Assembly: GCF_950101795.1 (NCBI RefSeq)
Contig: NZ_CATNLZ010000001.1
Span: 317,382-381,381 of the forward strand
Reading direction: 5' to 3'
DNA: 64,000 nucleotides
DNA from: Nocardioides sp. T2.26MG-1
Lineage (GTDB): Bacteria; Actinomycetota; Actinomycetes; Propionibacteriales; Nocardioidaceae
The notes below the pieces were generated by a model. That model had not been told where the DNA came from. It saw only the letters and a list, made by a program, of their open reading frames with translations, and did not search any database. Within the stretch, counting starts at the first letter, position 1. Every line of letters starts with the position of its first letter. A program made the position numbers and the translations under genes. Shown here piece after piece: positions 35,579 to 43,201 of the stretch.

Positions 35579-35715
35579 AAGAGGCCGACCAGTCGGACGG
35601 GGCGCCCGAATTCTGGTCAATGGTGTCCTTTACCCGGACAACGGTTCCCAGGGGCGTAACTCGCGTTTACGATGGCCGCCAGGCTTCGGGGGAAGCTTCC
35701 GGGAGGATCGATCTC

Positions 35716-36516
35716 ATGTCGTGGGAGGACAACGACGTCGCGCGCGGTCTCGACGCGCTCCGACGTCTCGTGGTCCACACGCTGCTCGCCGACGCCCCCC
35801 TGCTCGCGGGCGGCCCGGGGATGCTCGCGACGGAGGCGGCCACCAGCGGTCGCACCCAGGCCGGGCCCGCGGGCGACCCGGCACCCGAGACGGACACCGG
35901 CACGGGAGACCAGGACGGGTACGACGACGCCGAGCTCGCGACCTCCTCCGAGGAGGACGAGGCCGAGCGGACCCGCCTGATCGCGCTCGTCGAGCTGGCC
36001 CGCAAGGGCGACTCCGACGCGTTCGGCCTGCTCTACGACCACTACCAGCCGTCGGTCTACCGCTTCCTCTTCTACCGCACCCGGTCCGGGACGCTGGCCG
36101 AGGACCTGACCTCGGAGACGTTCTTCCGGGCGCTGCGCAGCATGAACAACTTCCGCTGGCAGGGCAAGGACTTCGGCGCCTGGCTGATGACGATCGCCCG
36201 CAACCTCGCCACCGACCACTTCAAGGCCGGCCGCACGCGCCTCGAGCTCACCACCGAGGACATGGGCCTGCACGACGACGCGACCGAGGGTCCGGAGTCG
36301 ACGGTGCTGGCCGGCCTCACCAACGAGATCCTGCTGCGGGCCCTGACCGAGCTGCCGCCGGAGCAGCGCGACTGCCTGGTGATGCGCTTCCTCCAGGGCA
36401 TGAGCATCGCGGAGACCGCGGCCGTCCTGGGCCGCAGCGACGGCGCGGTGAAGCAGCTCCAGCTGCGCGGGGTGCGCAACCTCGCCAAGCTGATGCCGGA
36501 GGGGATCCGGGACTGA
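35716..36516 (+). CDS. bldN: BldN-like ECF sigma factor with long pro-like N-terminus
   Basis: This RNA polymerase sigma factor has 266 residues. Regions sigma2 (about 88-165: LVELARKGDSDAFGLLYDHY, then the DLTSETFFRALRSMNNFRWQ stretch) and sigma4 (about 205-260: LPPEQRDCLVMRFLQGMSIA, then the VLGRSDGAVKQLQLRGVRNL stretch) match Streptomyces BldN closely as I recall it. The first 86 or so residues form an acidic, disordered extension. In S. coelicolor an extension of about this size is removed to activate the protein. The next gene is an RsbN-like membrane protein, as in Streptomyces. Confidence 0.88.
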   Translation: MSWEDNDVARGLDALRRLVVHTLLADAPLLAGGPGMLATEAATSGRTQAGPAGDPAPETDTGTGDQDGYDDAELATSSEEDEAERTRLIALVELARKGDSDAFGLLYDHYQPSVYRFLFYRTRSGTLAEDLTSETFFRALRSMNNFRWQGKDFGAWLMTIARNLATDHFKAGRTRLELTTEDMGLHDDATEGPESTVLAGLTNEILLRALTELPPEQRDCLVMRFLQGMSIAETAAVLGRSDGAVKQLQLRGVRNLAKLMPEGIRD

Positions 36517-36559
36517 TGGCGCACCCCGTGGAAATCGTTTACGCAAGCCGCTTTGGCGG

Positions 36560-36588
36560 CGTAACCTCGCCCGCCCGCGCCTCGTTGG
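36560..36588 (+). promoter_or_regulatory. Putative sigma-BldN-type promoter for the rsbN-like gene
   Basis: CGTAAC (36560-36565), a 17-nt spacer and CGTTGG (36583-36588) lie 58 nt before the next ATG. The spacer is one longer than the 16 described for BldN promoters. The same hexamers occur at 25419-25446. GTTTACG at 36538-36544 forms inverted arms with CGTAAC. Confidence 0.5.
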
Positions 36589-36646
36589 GCTCAGTGTCGA
36601 CGTCCCCGGCCGGGGATCGACCGCACGGCTGGATGGGGCAGAGGAC

Positions 36647-37792
36647 ATGACGTGGGGGTTCGCGGCGCAGCGCCGCGCCGAGCAGTTCGACTCGTGGGTC
36701 GAGGGGACCTCGTCGTACGACCCCTCGGATGCGCGCACCGCCGAGATGCTCGAGCTCGTGGGTGCCCTCCGCGCCACTCCCGAGGTCTCCGCCCGACCGG
36801 AGTTCGTCGCCGCCCTGCGGGAGCGGCTGATGGCCGAGGCCGCCACCGCGCTCGTCCCCGACGACGTCTCCCGGCTGACGCTGCCGCCGCGCCGCCCCGT
36901 CCGCGAGCGCCGGCTCGCCGCCGCCGTCGGCAGCCTCGCGATCGTCGGCGCGACCACGTCGCTGGCGGTCGCCTCCCAGTCCGCCCTGCCCGGCGACTCG
37001 CTCTACCCGATCAAGCGCGCCATCGAGCAGGCCCACACCGGCCTCAGCGTCGGCGAGGGCAGCAAGGGAGCGACGATCCTCGCCAGCGCGTCCGGCCGGC
37101 TCGACGAGGTCGACGCCCTCACCCGCCAGGACGGTCTCGGCGACCGGGCCCGCATCGCCGGCACCCTCAACACGTTCACCGACCAGGCGACCGAGGCGTC
37201 CGACCTGCTGCTGGCCGACTACGCCCACACCGGCAAGCAGTCGTCGATCGCCCGCCTGCGCGACTTCGCCGCGACCAGCCTCGACCAGCTCGCGAGCCTC
37301 GAACCGCTGGTGCCCGCCGACGCCCGCGACGAGCTGATCCGCGCGGCCGGCGTGCTCACCACGATCGACGCCGAGGCCGCGCTGCGCTGCCCCGACTGCG
37401 GTGGGGCCGGGATCGACTCGCTGCCGGCCGTGCTGACGGCGGGCGAGCCGATCTTCGTCCCCCGGCAGCCGGCCAGCACCCCCCAGGCCGAGCCGACCGA
37501 CCGCGGCGGCAAGCACGGCGGCAAGCACGGGCACGGCACCAAGCTCCCCGACGTCGACCCCGAGGACGTGGGCCCCGGCAGCGTCCTGGACCCCGACGGC
37601 GGCCTCCAGCCCGGCACCTCCTCCAGCGATGGCTCCAACCCGCTGCAGGACCTCGCCAACGGCCTGACCGGCGGAGGCCCCTCGGGCACCCCGTCGATCC
37701 CCGTGGTCAGCGACGTCGTCAACGGCGTGACCGGCATCCTCGAGGGCGTCGTCGAGGGCGTCACCGGTCAGCAGCTGCCCAAGGCCCCCTGA
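36647..37792 (+). CDS. DUF5667-containing membrane protein, RsbN-like anti-sigma candidate
   Basis: The 381-residue protein has a cytoplasmic N-terminal helical domain (about 1-85, RPEFVAALRERLM), one membrane span (about 90-110) and an extracytoplasmic DUF5667 helical domain (ALPGDSLYPIKRAIEQA to about 250). A CPDC pair and a long Pro/Gly/Ser tail with a HGGKHGGKHGHG patch follow. RsbN, the membrane anti-sigma that holds BldN in Streptomyces, has this topology and gene position. Binding to the neighbouring sigma factor is inferred. The ATG has a GAGGA site. A strong hairpin follows the stop. Confidence 0.83.
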   Translation: MTWGFAAQRRAEQFDSWVEGTSSYDPSDARTAEMLELVGALRATPEVSARPEFVAALRERLMAEAATALVPDDVSRLTLPPRRPVRERRLAAAVGSLAIVGATTSLAVASQSALPGDSLYPIKRAIEQAHTGLSVGEGSKGATILASASGRLDEVDALTRQDGLGDRARIAGTLNTFTDQATEASDLLLADYAHTGKQSSIARLRDFAATSLDQLASLEPLVPADARDELIRAAGVLTTIDAEAALRCPDCGGAGIDSLPAVLTAGEPIFVPRQPASTPQAEPTDRGGKHGGKHGHGTKLPDVDPEDVGPGSVLDPDGGLQPGTSSSDGSNPLQDLANGLTGGGPSGTPSIPVVSDVVNGVTGILEGVVEGVTGQQLPKAP

Positions 37793-37816
37793 CCTCGCAC
37801 CTCTCCGTCTCGCTGG

Positions 37817-37879
37817 GGTAGTCCCTGACGATCGGGCCCCGTGGGAGCGCTCCCAAGGGCCCGATCGTCAGGGACTACC
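37817..37879. terminator. Long perfect inverted repeat between convergent genes
   Basis: Arms of 23 nt, 37817-37839 and 37857-37879, are exact reverse complements (left arm begins GGTAGTCCCTGACGATCGGG). The 17-nt loop contains a second palindrome, GGGAGCGCTCCC (37843-37854). The arms contain the sequence GTCCCTGACGATCGGGCCC. It lies between the ends of the rsbN-like and acyltransferase genes and is a likely two-way terminator. Confidence 0.8.
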
Positions 37880-37890
37880 GCAGATCAGCC

Positions 37891-39027
37891 CTACTTGAAG
37901 ACCGACTGGCGCTGCATCAGCAGCGTGTAGAGCGTCTGCTGGATGGTCTCGCGGACCTGGTCGGTGACGTTGAACACCAGCATCGGGTCGTCGGCGGCGC
38001 CCTCGTCGAGCTCGTCGGTGCGGATCGGCTCGCCGAACTCCAGGAGCCACTTCGAGGGCAGCGGCACCAGCCCGAGCGGGCCGAGCGCGGGGAAGAACGG
38101 CGTGATGGGGAGGTACGGCAGGCCGAGCAGGCGGGCCAGCGCCGGGACGTTGCCGACCAGCGGGTAGATCTCCTCGGCACCCACCACCGAGAGCGGGATG
38201 ATCGGGACGCCGGTGCGCAGCGCGGCGGCCACGAACCCGCCCCGGCCGAACCGCTGGAGCTTGTAGCGCTCGCCGTACGGCTTGCCGATCCCCTTGAAGC
38301 CCTCGGGCCACACCCCGACGAGCTCGCCGGCATTGAGCATCCGCTCGGCGTCCTCGCTGCAGGCGAGCGTGGCACCGCTCTTGCGGGCCAGCGAGCTCAC
38401 GAACGGCAGCCGGAACACCAGGTCGGCGCCGAGGGGCCGCAGGAACCGGCCGGTGTGGTCGTGGATGGACACCAGCGTCATCAGCCCGTCGACCGGGATC
38501 GTGCCGGAGTGGTTGGAGACGACCAGCGCGCCGCCCTCGGCGGGGATGTTCTCAGCCCCCCGCACCTCGATGCGGAACCACTTCTCCGCGATCGGGCGCA
38601 GGGTCGCCATCAGGAACCGCTCGGTGATCTCCTGGTCGAAGCCGTACTCGTCGACGACGTAGTCGCCGGTGACGCGCCGCCGCAGGAACGCCAGGAACCG
38701 CGCCAGCTGGGGCTCCCACTGCTCACCGAACACCTCGCGGGCGCCGTGCTGGATCGCCGCGAGCCAGTCGCTGGCCGGGATGCCGCTCATCGGGCCGCGG
38801 TCGCGGGTGGTGGCGGCGGGACGGGGCGCGGGGGCCACGGCCGCGGTCTCCGGCTCCGGCTCGGGCGTGGGGCCGGCGGCGGCGCGGGCCGGCTTCGTCG
38901 GGGCCTTGGCGGCGGGCGCCAGCCGGCCGCCGTTGGCCAGGCCGCGCGCCGCGGAGGACGGCTGCTTGCCGGTGCCGCGGCCGGGCCGGCCGCGGGTGCC
39001 GATCGGGATGATCTCGGCGTCACCCAC
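37891..39027 (-). CDS. Lysophospholipid-type acyltransferase (PlsC family)
   Basis: This membrane-associated acyltransferase has 378 residues. Residues 1-80 are a basic then Pro/Ala/Glu-rich extension. The acyltransferase domain (about 150-340) has NHSGTIPVD, an HX6D form of the usual HX4D catalytic motif, and VWPEGFKGIGKPYGERY for acyl-acceptor binding. Its start overlaps the end of the epimerase gene by 8 nt. The pair also stands together in M. tuberculosis (Rv0501/Rv0502), so they probably act on one glycolipid or phospholipid, which is not known. Confidence 0.86.
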   Translation of the reverse strand: MGDAEIIPIGTRGRPGRGTGKQPSSAARGLANGGRLAPAAKAPTKPARAAAGPTPEPEPETAAVAPAPRPAATTRDRGPMSGIPASDWLAAIQHGAREVFGEQWEPQLARFLAFLRRRVTGDYVVDEYGFDQEITERFLMATLRPIAEKWFRIEVRGAENIPAEGGALVVSNHSGTIPVDGLMTLVSIHDHTGRFLRPLGADLVFRLPFVSSLARKSGATLACSEDAERMLNAGELVGVWPEGFKGIGKPYGERYKLQRFGRGGFVAAALRTGVPIIPLSVVGAEEIYPLVGNVPALARLLGLPYLPITPFFPALGPLGLVPLPSKWLLEFGEPIRTDELDEGAADDPMLVFNVTDQVRETIQQTLYTLLMQRQSVFK

Positions 39028-40102
39028 GGTCGACTCCTCGGGCGTACGACGGCTCCGGTCGCTCGAGCGTGACGGCGGCCGGAGCGGCGGGCTCGGGCAG
39101 GCTCTGCGCCATCCGGCCGAGCAGCCGGTCGGCGTACCCGCCCGTCGGCGGCAGGGGTGCCGCGAAGTCGGCGAACGCCTCGGCGGTCGTGAAGGCCGGC
39201 TCGAAGCCGAGCTCGGTGCGCATCCGCGACGTGTCGACGCCGCGGCCGTAGGTCAGCAGTGCGAGGAGCTCGGGCGAGATGTCCGCGATCCGGGCCGAGC
39301 GCAGCGTCGAGCGGACCCGGCCGAGCGCGAAGGACGGCAGCGGGACCGTGGGTCGCTGCAGGCGGCGCACGGCCTGGGAGAGCATCAGCATGCCGTCGCC
39401 CGCGACGTTGAAGGTGCCGGCGACCTCGGCGGTGATCGCGTGGCGCAGGACGTCGAGGAGGTCCCGCTCGTGGAGGAGCTGCAGGCGCGGGTCGTAGCCG
39501 AGGACCGTGGGGACCACCGGCAGCCGGAAATAGGAGGTGAGCGGGCTGGTGACCTCGGGCCCCACGACGTTGGCCGCGCGGATCGTGGTCACTCGGACGT
39601 CGGGGCGACGGCGCGCGAACCCGCGGACGTAGCCCTCGACCTCGATGACGTCCTTGGCGTAGCCGGCGCGCGGCGTCCGGCGCGGCTCCATGTCCTCGGT
39701 GAACATCGCCGGGTCGCGGTGGCTCGCGCCGTAGACCGTGGTCGACGACTTCACGACCAGCGCCCGCAGCCCGGGCGCCTTCTGGCAGGCGGCGAGCAGC
39801 TGCATCGTCCCGATGACGTTGAGCTCCTTCATCGTGTTCCGCCCGCCGGCGCTGCCGGGAGTGGAGATGACGCTCATGTGGACGACGGTGTCGACGTCCT
39901 CCTTGACGATGACCTTCGCGATCACCGGGTTGCGGATGTCGGCCCGGACGAACGAGACGTCGCCGATGTCGCCGCGGGGCGGGACCGCGTCCACGCCGAC
40001 GACGCGGTCGACCGACGGGTCAGCCGCGATGGCGCGCGCGAACCGGCGGCCGAGGTCGCGTGAGACCCCGGTGACCAGGACGACCCTGCCGGCGCTGCCC
40101 AT
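39020..40102 (-). CDS. NAD-dependent epimerase/dehydratase-like SDR
   Basis: This extended short-chain dehydrogenase has 360 residues and resembles GalE2-type proteins. The Rossmann motif VLVTGVSRDLGRRFA (about 8-22), DVDTVVHMSV and VVKSSTTVYGAS are visible. The expected YxxxK pair is not clear: the region reads YAKDVIEVEGYV, where Lys is two residues after Tyr, so the chemistry may be altered. A Pro/Ala/Glu-rich tail ends the protein. It is followed by the acyltransferase and preceded by the bS22 gene 27 nt away. Confidence 0.85.
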   Translation of the reverse strand: MGSAGRVVLVTGVSRDLGRRFARAIAADPSVDRVVGVDAVPPRGDIGDVSFVRADIRNPVIAKVIVKEDVDTVVHMSVISTPGSAGGRNTMKELNVIGTMQLLAACQKAPGLRALVVKSSTTVYGASHRDPAMFTEDMEPRRTPRAGYAKDVIEVEGYVRGFARRRPDVRVTTIRAANVVGPEVTSPLTSYFRLPVVPTVLGYDPRLQLLHERDLLDVLRHAITAEVAGTFNVAGDGMLMLSQAVRRLQRPTVPLPSFALGRVRSTLRSARIADISPELLALLTYGRGVDTSRMRTELGFEPAFTTAEAFADFAAPLPPTGGYADRLLGRMAQSLPEPAAPAAVTLERPEPSYARGVDRG

Positions 40103-40129
40103 GCGGCGTGCTGTGATCGCGCCCGGCGC

Positions 40130-40231
40130 TTACTTGCCGAGCTTGCGACGCTGGACGCGCGTCTTCTTCAGCAGCTTGCGGTGCTTCTTCTTGGCCATGC
40201 GCTTGCGCCGCTTCTTGATGACAGAACCCAC
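40130..40231 (-). CDS. Small ribosomal subunit protein bS22 (33 aa)
   Basis: From GTG 40231 to TAA 40130 the strand encodes 33 residues, beginning [20 protein letters not shown] and ending in the RVQRRKLGK stretch. This is almost the same as the 33-residue mycobacterial protein bS22, which binds near the decoding centre of the 30S subunit, and it matches the AURKAIP1/COX24 C-terminal domain. An AAAGG site lies 6 nt upstream, and TAGGCT further up is a possible -10 box. It sits between the BdtA-like and epimerase genes, as in M. tuberculosis. Confidence 0.9.
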   Translation of the reverse strand: MGSVIKKRRKRMAKKKHRKLLKKTRVQRRKLGK

Positions 40232-40381
40232 GGGATACCTTTCAACAGCCGTACCGTCCACCGGGATCTGCCCGGAGGACCGGGCTAGCCTAGCCGCCGT
40301 GCCCCTGCGGGCAGAATCGGTCCGCGGGGGCCGTAGGCGTGAGGTCGGTTGCAGTCGGCGGGCCCGGCCCGGTCGAGGCGA

Positions 40382-40585
40382 TCAGCCGGCGCTGTAGAAG
40401 CTCTTGCGGAGGTACTCGTCGACGTCCGTCTCCAGGACGCGGAAGGAACGGCCGACCCGGACGGCAGGGAGCTCGCCGTTGTGGACGAGGCGGTAGACGG
40501 TCATCTTCGAGACGCGCATCATCGCCGCGACCTCGGCGACGGTCAGGAACTTCGAGGAGGACGTGTCCCCGGGGTTGGTAGCCAT
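40382..40585 (-). CDS. Small MerR/excisionase-type HTH protein (BdtA-like)
   Basis: A 67-residue DNA-binding protein made of one winged-helix domain: FLTVAEVAAMMRVSKMTVYR, followed by the LVHNGELPAVRVGRSFRV stretch. It resembles BldC-like proteins, and in Streptomyces its counterpart (SCO3328, BdtA, from memory) is a target of the developmental regulator BldD. The ATG at 40585 is chosen over the one 22 codons earlier because the family starts here. Its leader (40586-40771) holds a hairpin CACCGGC/GCCGGTG and a TATTCT box. Confidence 0.85.
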   Translation of the reverse strand: MATNPGDTSSSKFLTVAEVAAMMRVSKMTVYRLVHNGELPAVRVGRSFRVLETDVDEYLRKSFYSAG

Positions 40586-40771
40586 CGTGCACCGATCTTT
40601 CTGTCTGACGCGCCACCGGCTTCCCCGCCGGTGAGTGCACGCGTCGCGCACGGTGAGAATAGGGCCTGATGTGACTCGTGGGGAAGGGGTTCACCAAAGT
40701 AGCTCACGAGGCATCGGCGTGTCGGCTTGCACCGCCCCTCGTCAGGCGTGCGCCCGCGGCCCTGGCCACGC

Positions 40772-41956
40772 TCAGGGAAACGGGTCGAGGCCGTGCAGCG
40801 GGAAGACCTCCATGCGGGTCGAGTGGATCGACCGGTCCAGCCAGGTCTCGGGGTCGTAGCCGTCGATCCAGTCCCGGTACGCCGGGGTGCGCCCGTCGGT
40901 CATCCGGTGCGGCGCCACCTGGTCGAGGAGGGTCTGCACGTGCTGGCGCCAGCCCGGCGGGGTGGGCGTGGCCGGGTCGAGCGGCGTACCCCCGACGATC
41001 GCCAGCAGGTGGGTCCACGCCCGGGGCACCACCTCCACGACGGCGTACCCGCCGCCACCGGTCGCGACCCAGCGGCCGCCGGCGACCTCGTGGGCGAGCT
41101 CGTGCAGGGCGAGGTACGCCGCACGCTGGCCGTCGACCGAGAGCATCATGTGCGCGAGCGGGTCCTCGATGTGCGAGTCGCAGCCGTGCTGGGTGACCAG
41201 GACGTCGGGGGCGAACTCCCGGACCAGCGGCGGGACGACGGCGTGGTAGGCGCGCAGCCAGCCGCCGTCACCCGTGCCCGGGGGAAGCGCGACGTTGACG
41301 GCCGAGCCGCGCGCGTCGGGTCCGCCCAGGTCGGTCGGGAAGCCGGTGCCCGGGAACAGCATCTGCCCGGTCTCGTGCAGCGAGATCGTCAGCACCCGCG
41401 GGTCGTTCCAGAAGATCTTCTCCACGCCGTCGCCGTGGTGGACGTCGACGTCGACGTAGGCCACCCGCTGCACGCCGTTGTCGAGCAGGTGCTGGATCCC
41501 GACGGCCACGTCGTTGTAGATGCAGAAGCCGCTGGCCCGGTCGGGCATCGCGTGGTGCAGCCCGCCGCTGATGTTCACCGCGTGCAGGGACTCCCCCGTC
41601 CACACCTGGCGGCACGCCTCGACGGTGGCGCCCACGATGTGCGCCGCCGCGTGGTGCATGCCCGGGAACGTCGGGTTGTCGTCGGTGCCCAGTCCGTGTG
41701 CCTCGTCGAGCGTGCCCGGCGTGGTGCCGGCGCGCTCCACCGCGGCGATCAGCGAGCGGCGGTGGACGGTCGCGATCACGTCGTCGGTGGCCACGGGGGC
41801 GTCGACCCGGCGCAGCGGGGCGAGGACACCGAGCTCCTCGGCCAGCCGCATCGTGAGGTCGACGCGCAGCGGCGACATGGGGTGCGTCGGGCCGAAGTCG
41901 TAGTCGGTGAGGCTGGGGTCGAAGACGACGGTCGCCGGTCCCTCACACGCCTGCAT
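40772..41956 (-). CDS. acuC: Acetoin utilization protein AcuC / class I histone deacetylase family
   Basis: This zinc-dependent deacetylase has 394 residues. The metal and catalytic motifs are complete: SGGLHHAMPDRASGFCIYND (the His-His and Asp region), YVDVDVHHGDGVEKIFW and the HGCDSHIEDPLAH and ATGGGGY segments. AcuC removes acetyl groups from acetyl-CoA synthetase lysines in Bacillus. Its ATG is 7 nt after TAGCGT, so it is probably leaderless, and it shares a promoter region with the divergent trpS attenuator. Confidence 0.92.
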   Translation of the reverse strand: MQACEGPATVVFDPSLTDYDFGPTHPMSPLRVDLTMRLAEELGVLAPLRRVDAPVATDDVIATVHRRSLIAAVERAGTTPGTLDEAHGLGTDDNPTFPGMHHAAAHIVGATVEACRQVWTGESLHAVNISGGLHHAMPDRASGFCIYNDVAVGIQHLLDNGVQRVAYVDVDVHHGDGVEKIFWNDPRVLTISLHETGQMLFPGTGFPTDLGGPDARGSAVNVALPPGTGDGGWLRAYHAVVPPLVREFAPDVLVTQHGCDSHIEDPLAHMMLSVDGQRAAYLALHELAHEVAGGRWVATGGGGYAVVEVVPRAWTHLLAIVGGTPLDPATPTPPGWRQHVQTLLDQVAPHRMTDGRTPAYRDWIDGYDPETWLDRSIHSTRMEVFPLHGLDPFP

Positions 41957-41963
41957 GTGACGG

Positions 41964-41979
41964 ACGCTACCGGTAGTCT
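41964..41979. promoter_or_regulatory. Divergent leaderless promoters of acuC and the trpS leader
   Basis: TAGCGT (minus, 41964-41969) is 7 nt before the acuC ATG. TAGTCT (plus, 41974-41979) is 6 nt before the GTG of the leader peptide. Both -10 boxes fit within 16 nt. Confidence 0.55.
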
Positions 41980-41985
41980 GGTCCG

Positions 41986-42024
41986 GTGCTGACGTTCCGT
42001 TCCACACAGTGGTGGCCCGCCTGA
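41986..42024 (+). CDS. Tryptophan-rich leader peptide of trpS
   Basis: GTG CTG ACG TTC CGT TCC ACA CAG TGG TGG CCC GCC TGA encodes VLTFRSTQWWPA. Two adjacent Trp codons near the end are the classic sensor of charged tRNA-Trp. The GTG lies 6 nt after a TAGTCT box, so the peptide is probably read from a leaderless transcript. Its stop falls inside the first of three competing hairpins. Confidence 0.8.
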   Translation: MLTFRSTQWWPA

Positions 42025-42081
42025 CGGCGGACCGCACCCGAAGCACACCCACTTCACCCATCGGCCGCCCGCGGGCGGCCG
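42017..42081 (+). promoter_or_regulatory. Transcription attenuator of trpS (four-segment leader)
   Basis: Segment 1 (CCGCC, 42017-42021) can pair with segment 2 (GGCGG, 42026-42030). Segment 2 with 32-34 can instead pair with segment 3 (CGGCCGCC, 42062-42069; 8 bp, one bulge). Segment 3 pairs with segment 4 to give the terminator CGGCCGCCC-GC-GGGCGGCCG (42062-42081). Stalling at the Trp codons 42010-42015 would cover segment 1 and favour 2:3. A further hairpin, GTCCGG-N5-CCGGAC, is at 42089-42105. Confidence 0.75.
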
Positions 42082-42143
42082 TCGTCATGTCCGGCCCTGC
42101 CGGACCAGGTCCGACCCGTGGGCTCACCTCACCAGGAGCACCC

Positions 42144-43109
42144 ATGGACCGCAGGCTCTCCCTGATCACCCCCAGTGGCCACCTCACCCTCGGCAACCTG
42201 CTCGGCGCACTGCGCCCGATGGCCGCCGGCCGGCAGGATGCCCAGAATTCGGCAGACTGCTTCTACGGCGTCGCCGACCTGCACGCGATGACCACGCCGC
42301 ACGACCCCGCCCGGCTGCGCTCGCTCTCGCTCGAGACCGCGACCCTGATGCTCGCCGCCGGGCTCGACCACGCCACGCTGTTCGTGCAGAGCCGGGTCGC
42401 CGCGCACGCCCAGCTGGCCTACCTGCTCGAGTGCACCGCCTCCACCGGCGAGCTGGCCCGGATGATCCAGTTCAAGGAGAAGGGCAGGGAGCGACCCTCG
42501 ACGCGGGTCTCCCTCTACACCTATCCGGCGCTGATGGCCGCGGACATCCTGCTCTACCGCCCGCGGCAGGTGCCGGTGGGCGCCGACCAGCGCCAGCACG
42601 TCGAGCTGGCCCGCGACCTCGCGATCCGGTTCAACAGCACCTACGGGCCGGTGTTCACGGTCCCCGAGATCACGGTGCCGGCGGCCGGCGCCCGGGTCAT
42701 GCGGCTCGACGAGCCCACCCGCAAGATGGGGAAGTCGGGCGACGGGCCGGGCGTCGTCCGGCTGCTCGACCCGCCCGACGTCGTACGCCGCAAGGTCGCC
42801 CGCGCGGTCACCGACTCCGACACGGGTCCCGACGCGGTGCGGCGCGACCCGGCCAAGCCGGGTGTCACCAACCTGCTGGACATCCTCGCGGCCTGCGGTG
42901 GGTCCGCCGACGCGATCACGACGTACGGCGCCCTGAAGAAGGCGGTGACCGACGCGGTGGTCGCCGAGCTGGAGCCGCTGCAGAAGCGGTACGCCGACCT
43001 CTCGGCCGACCCGACGTACGTCACCGGGGTCTACGAGGCGGGCGCCGAGCGGTGCCGGGAGGTGGCCGCGCCCGTGCTCGCCGCAGCGCAGGCCGCGATG
43101 GGGCTGTGA
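42144..43109 (+). CDS. trpS: Tryptophan-tRNA ligase
   Basis: This class Ic aminoacyl-tRNA synthetase charges tRNA-Trp. The 321 residues run from ATG 42144, which has an AGGAG site. The HIGH-type motif is TPSGHLTLGNLLGA (about 9-22) and the KMSKS-type motif is TRKMGKSGDG (about 193-202). TYPALMAADILLYRPRQVPV and ADQRQHVELARD are the dimer and Trp-pocket regions. The leader-peptide attenuator matches the control known for the auxiliary, indolmycin-resistant trpS1 of S. coelicolor at the matching locus. Whether a second trpS exists here is unknown. Confidence 0.95.
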   Translation: MDRRLSLITPSGHLTLGNLLGALRPMAAGRQDAQNSADCFYGVADLHAMTTPHDPARLRSLSLETATLMLAAGLDHATLFVQSRVAAHAQLAYLLECTASTGELARMIQFKEKGRERPSTRVSLYTYPALMAADILLYRPRQVPVGADQRQHVELARDLAIRFNSTYGPVFTVPEITVPAAGARVMRLDEPTRKMGKSGDGPGVVRLLDPPDVVRRKVARAVTDSDTGPDAVRRDPAKPGVTNLLDILAACGGSADAITTYGALKKAVTDAVVAELEPLQKRYADLSADPTYVTGVYEAGAERCREVAAPVLAAAQAAMGL

Positions 43110-43201
43110 CGGCACCGCCTCGGCGACGCCGTCGACTCTGGCACCTGCCGCAGCTGTCGCGAGACCCGCCGATCCGCGACCGGAACGTCAGGTGCGTGCC
43201 G

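Noticed and set aside
35655..35671. CGTAAC before the sigma gene as a third BldN-type promoter
   Set aside because: No CGTTGR hexamer follows at 16-17 nt; the site is only an inverted pair CGTAAC/GTTTACG.
40586..40771. A BldD operator before the BdtA-like gene
   Set aside because: The Streptomyces counterpart is a BldD target, but no convincing BldD dyad was found; only short GTGAG/CTCAC fragments are present.
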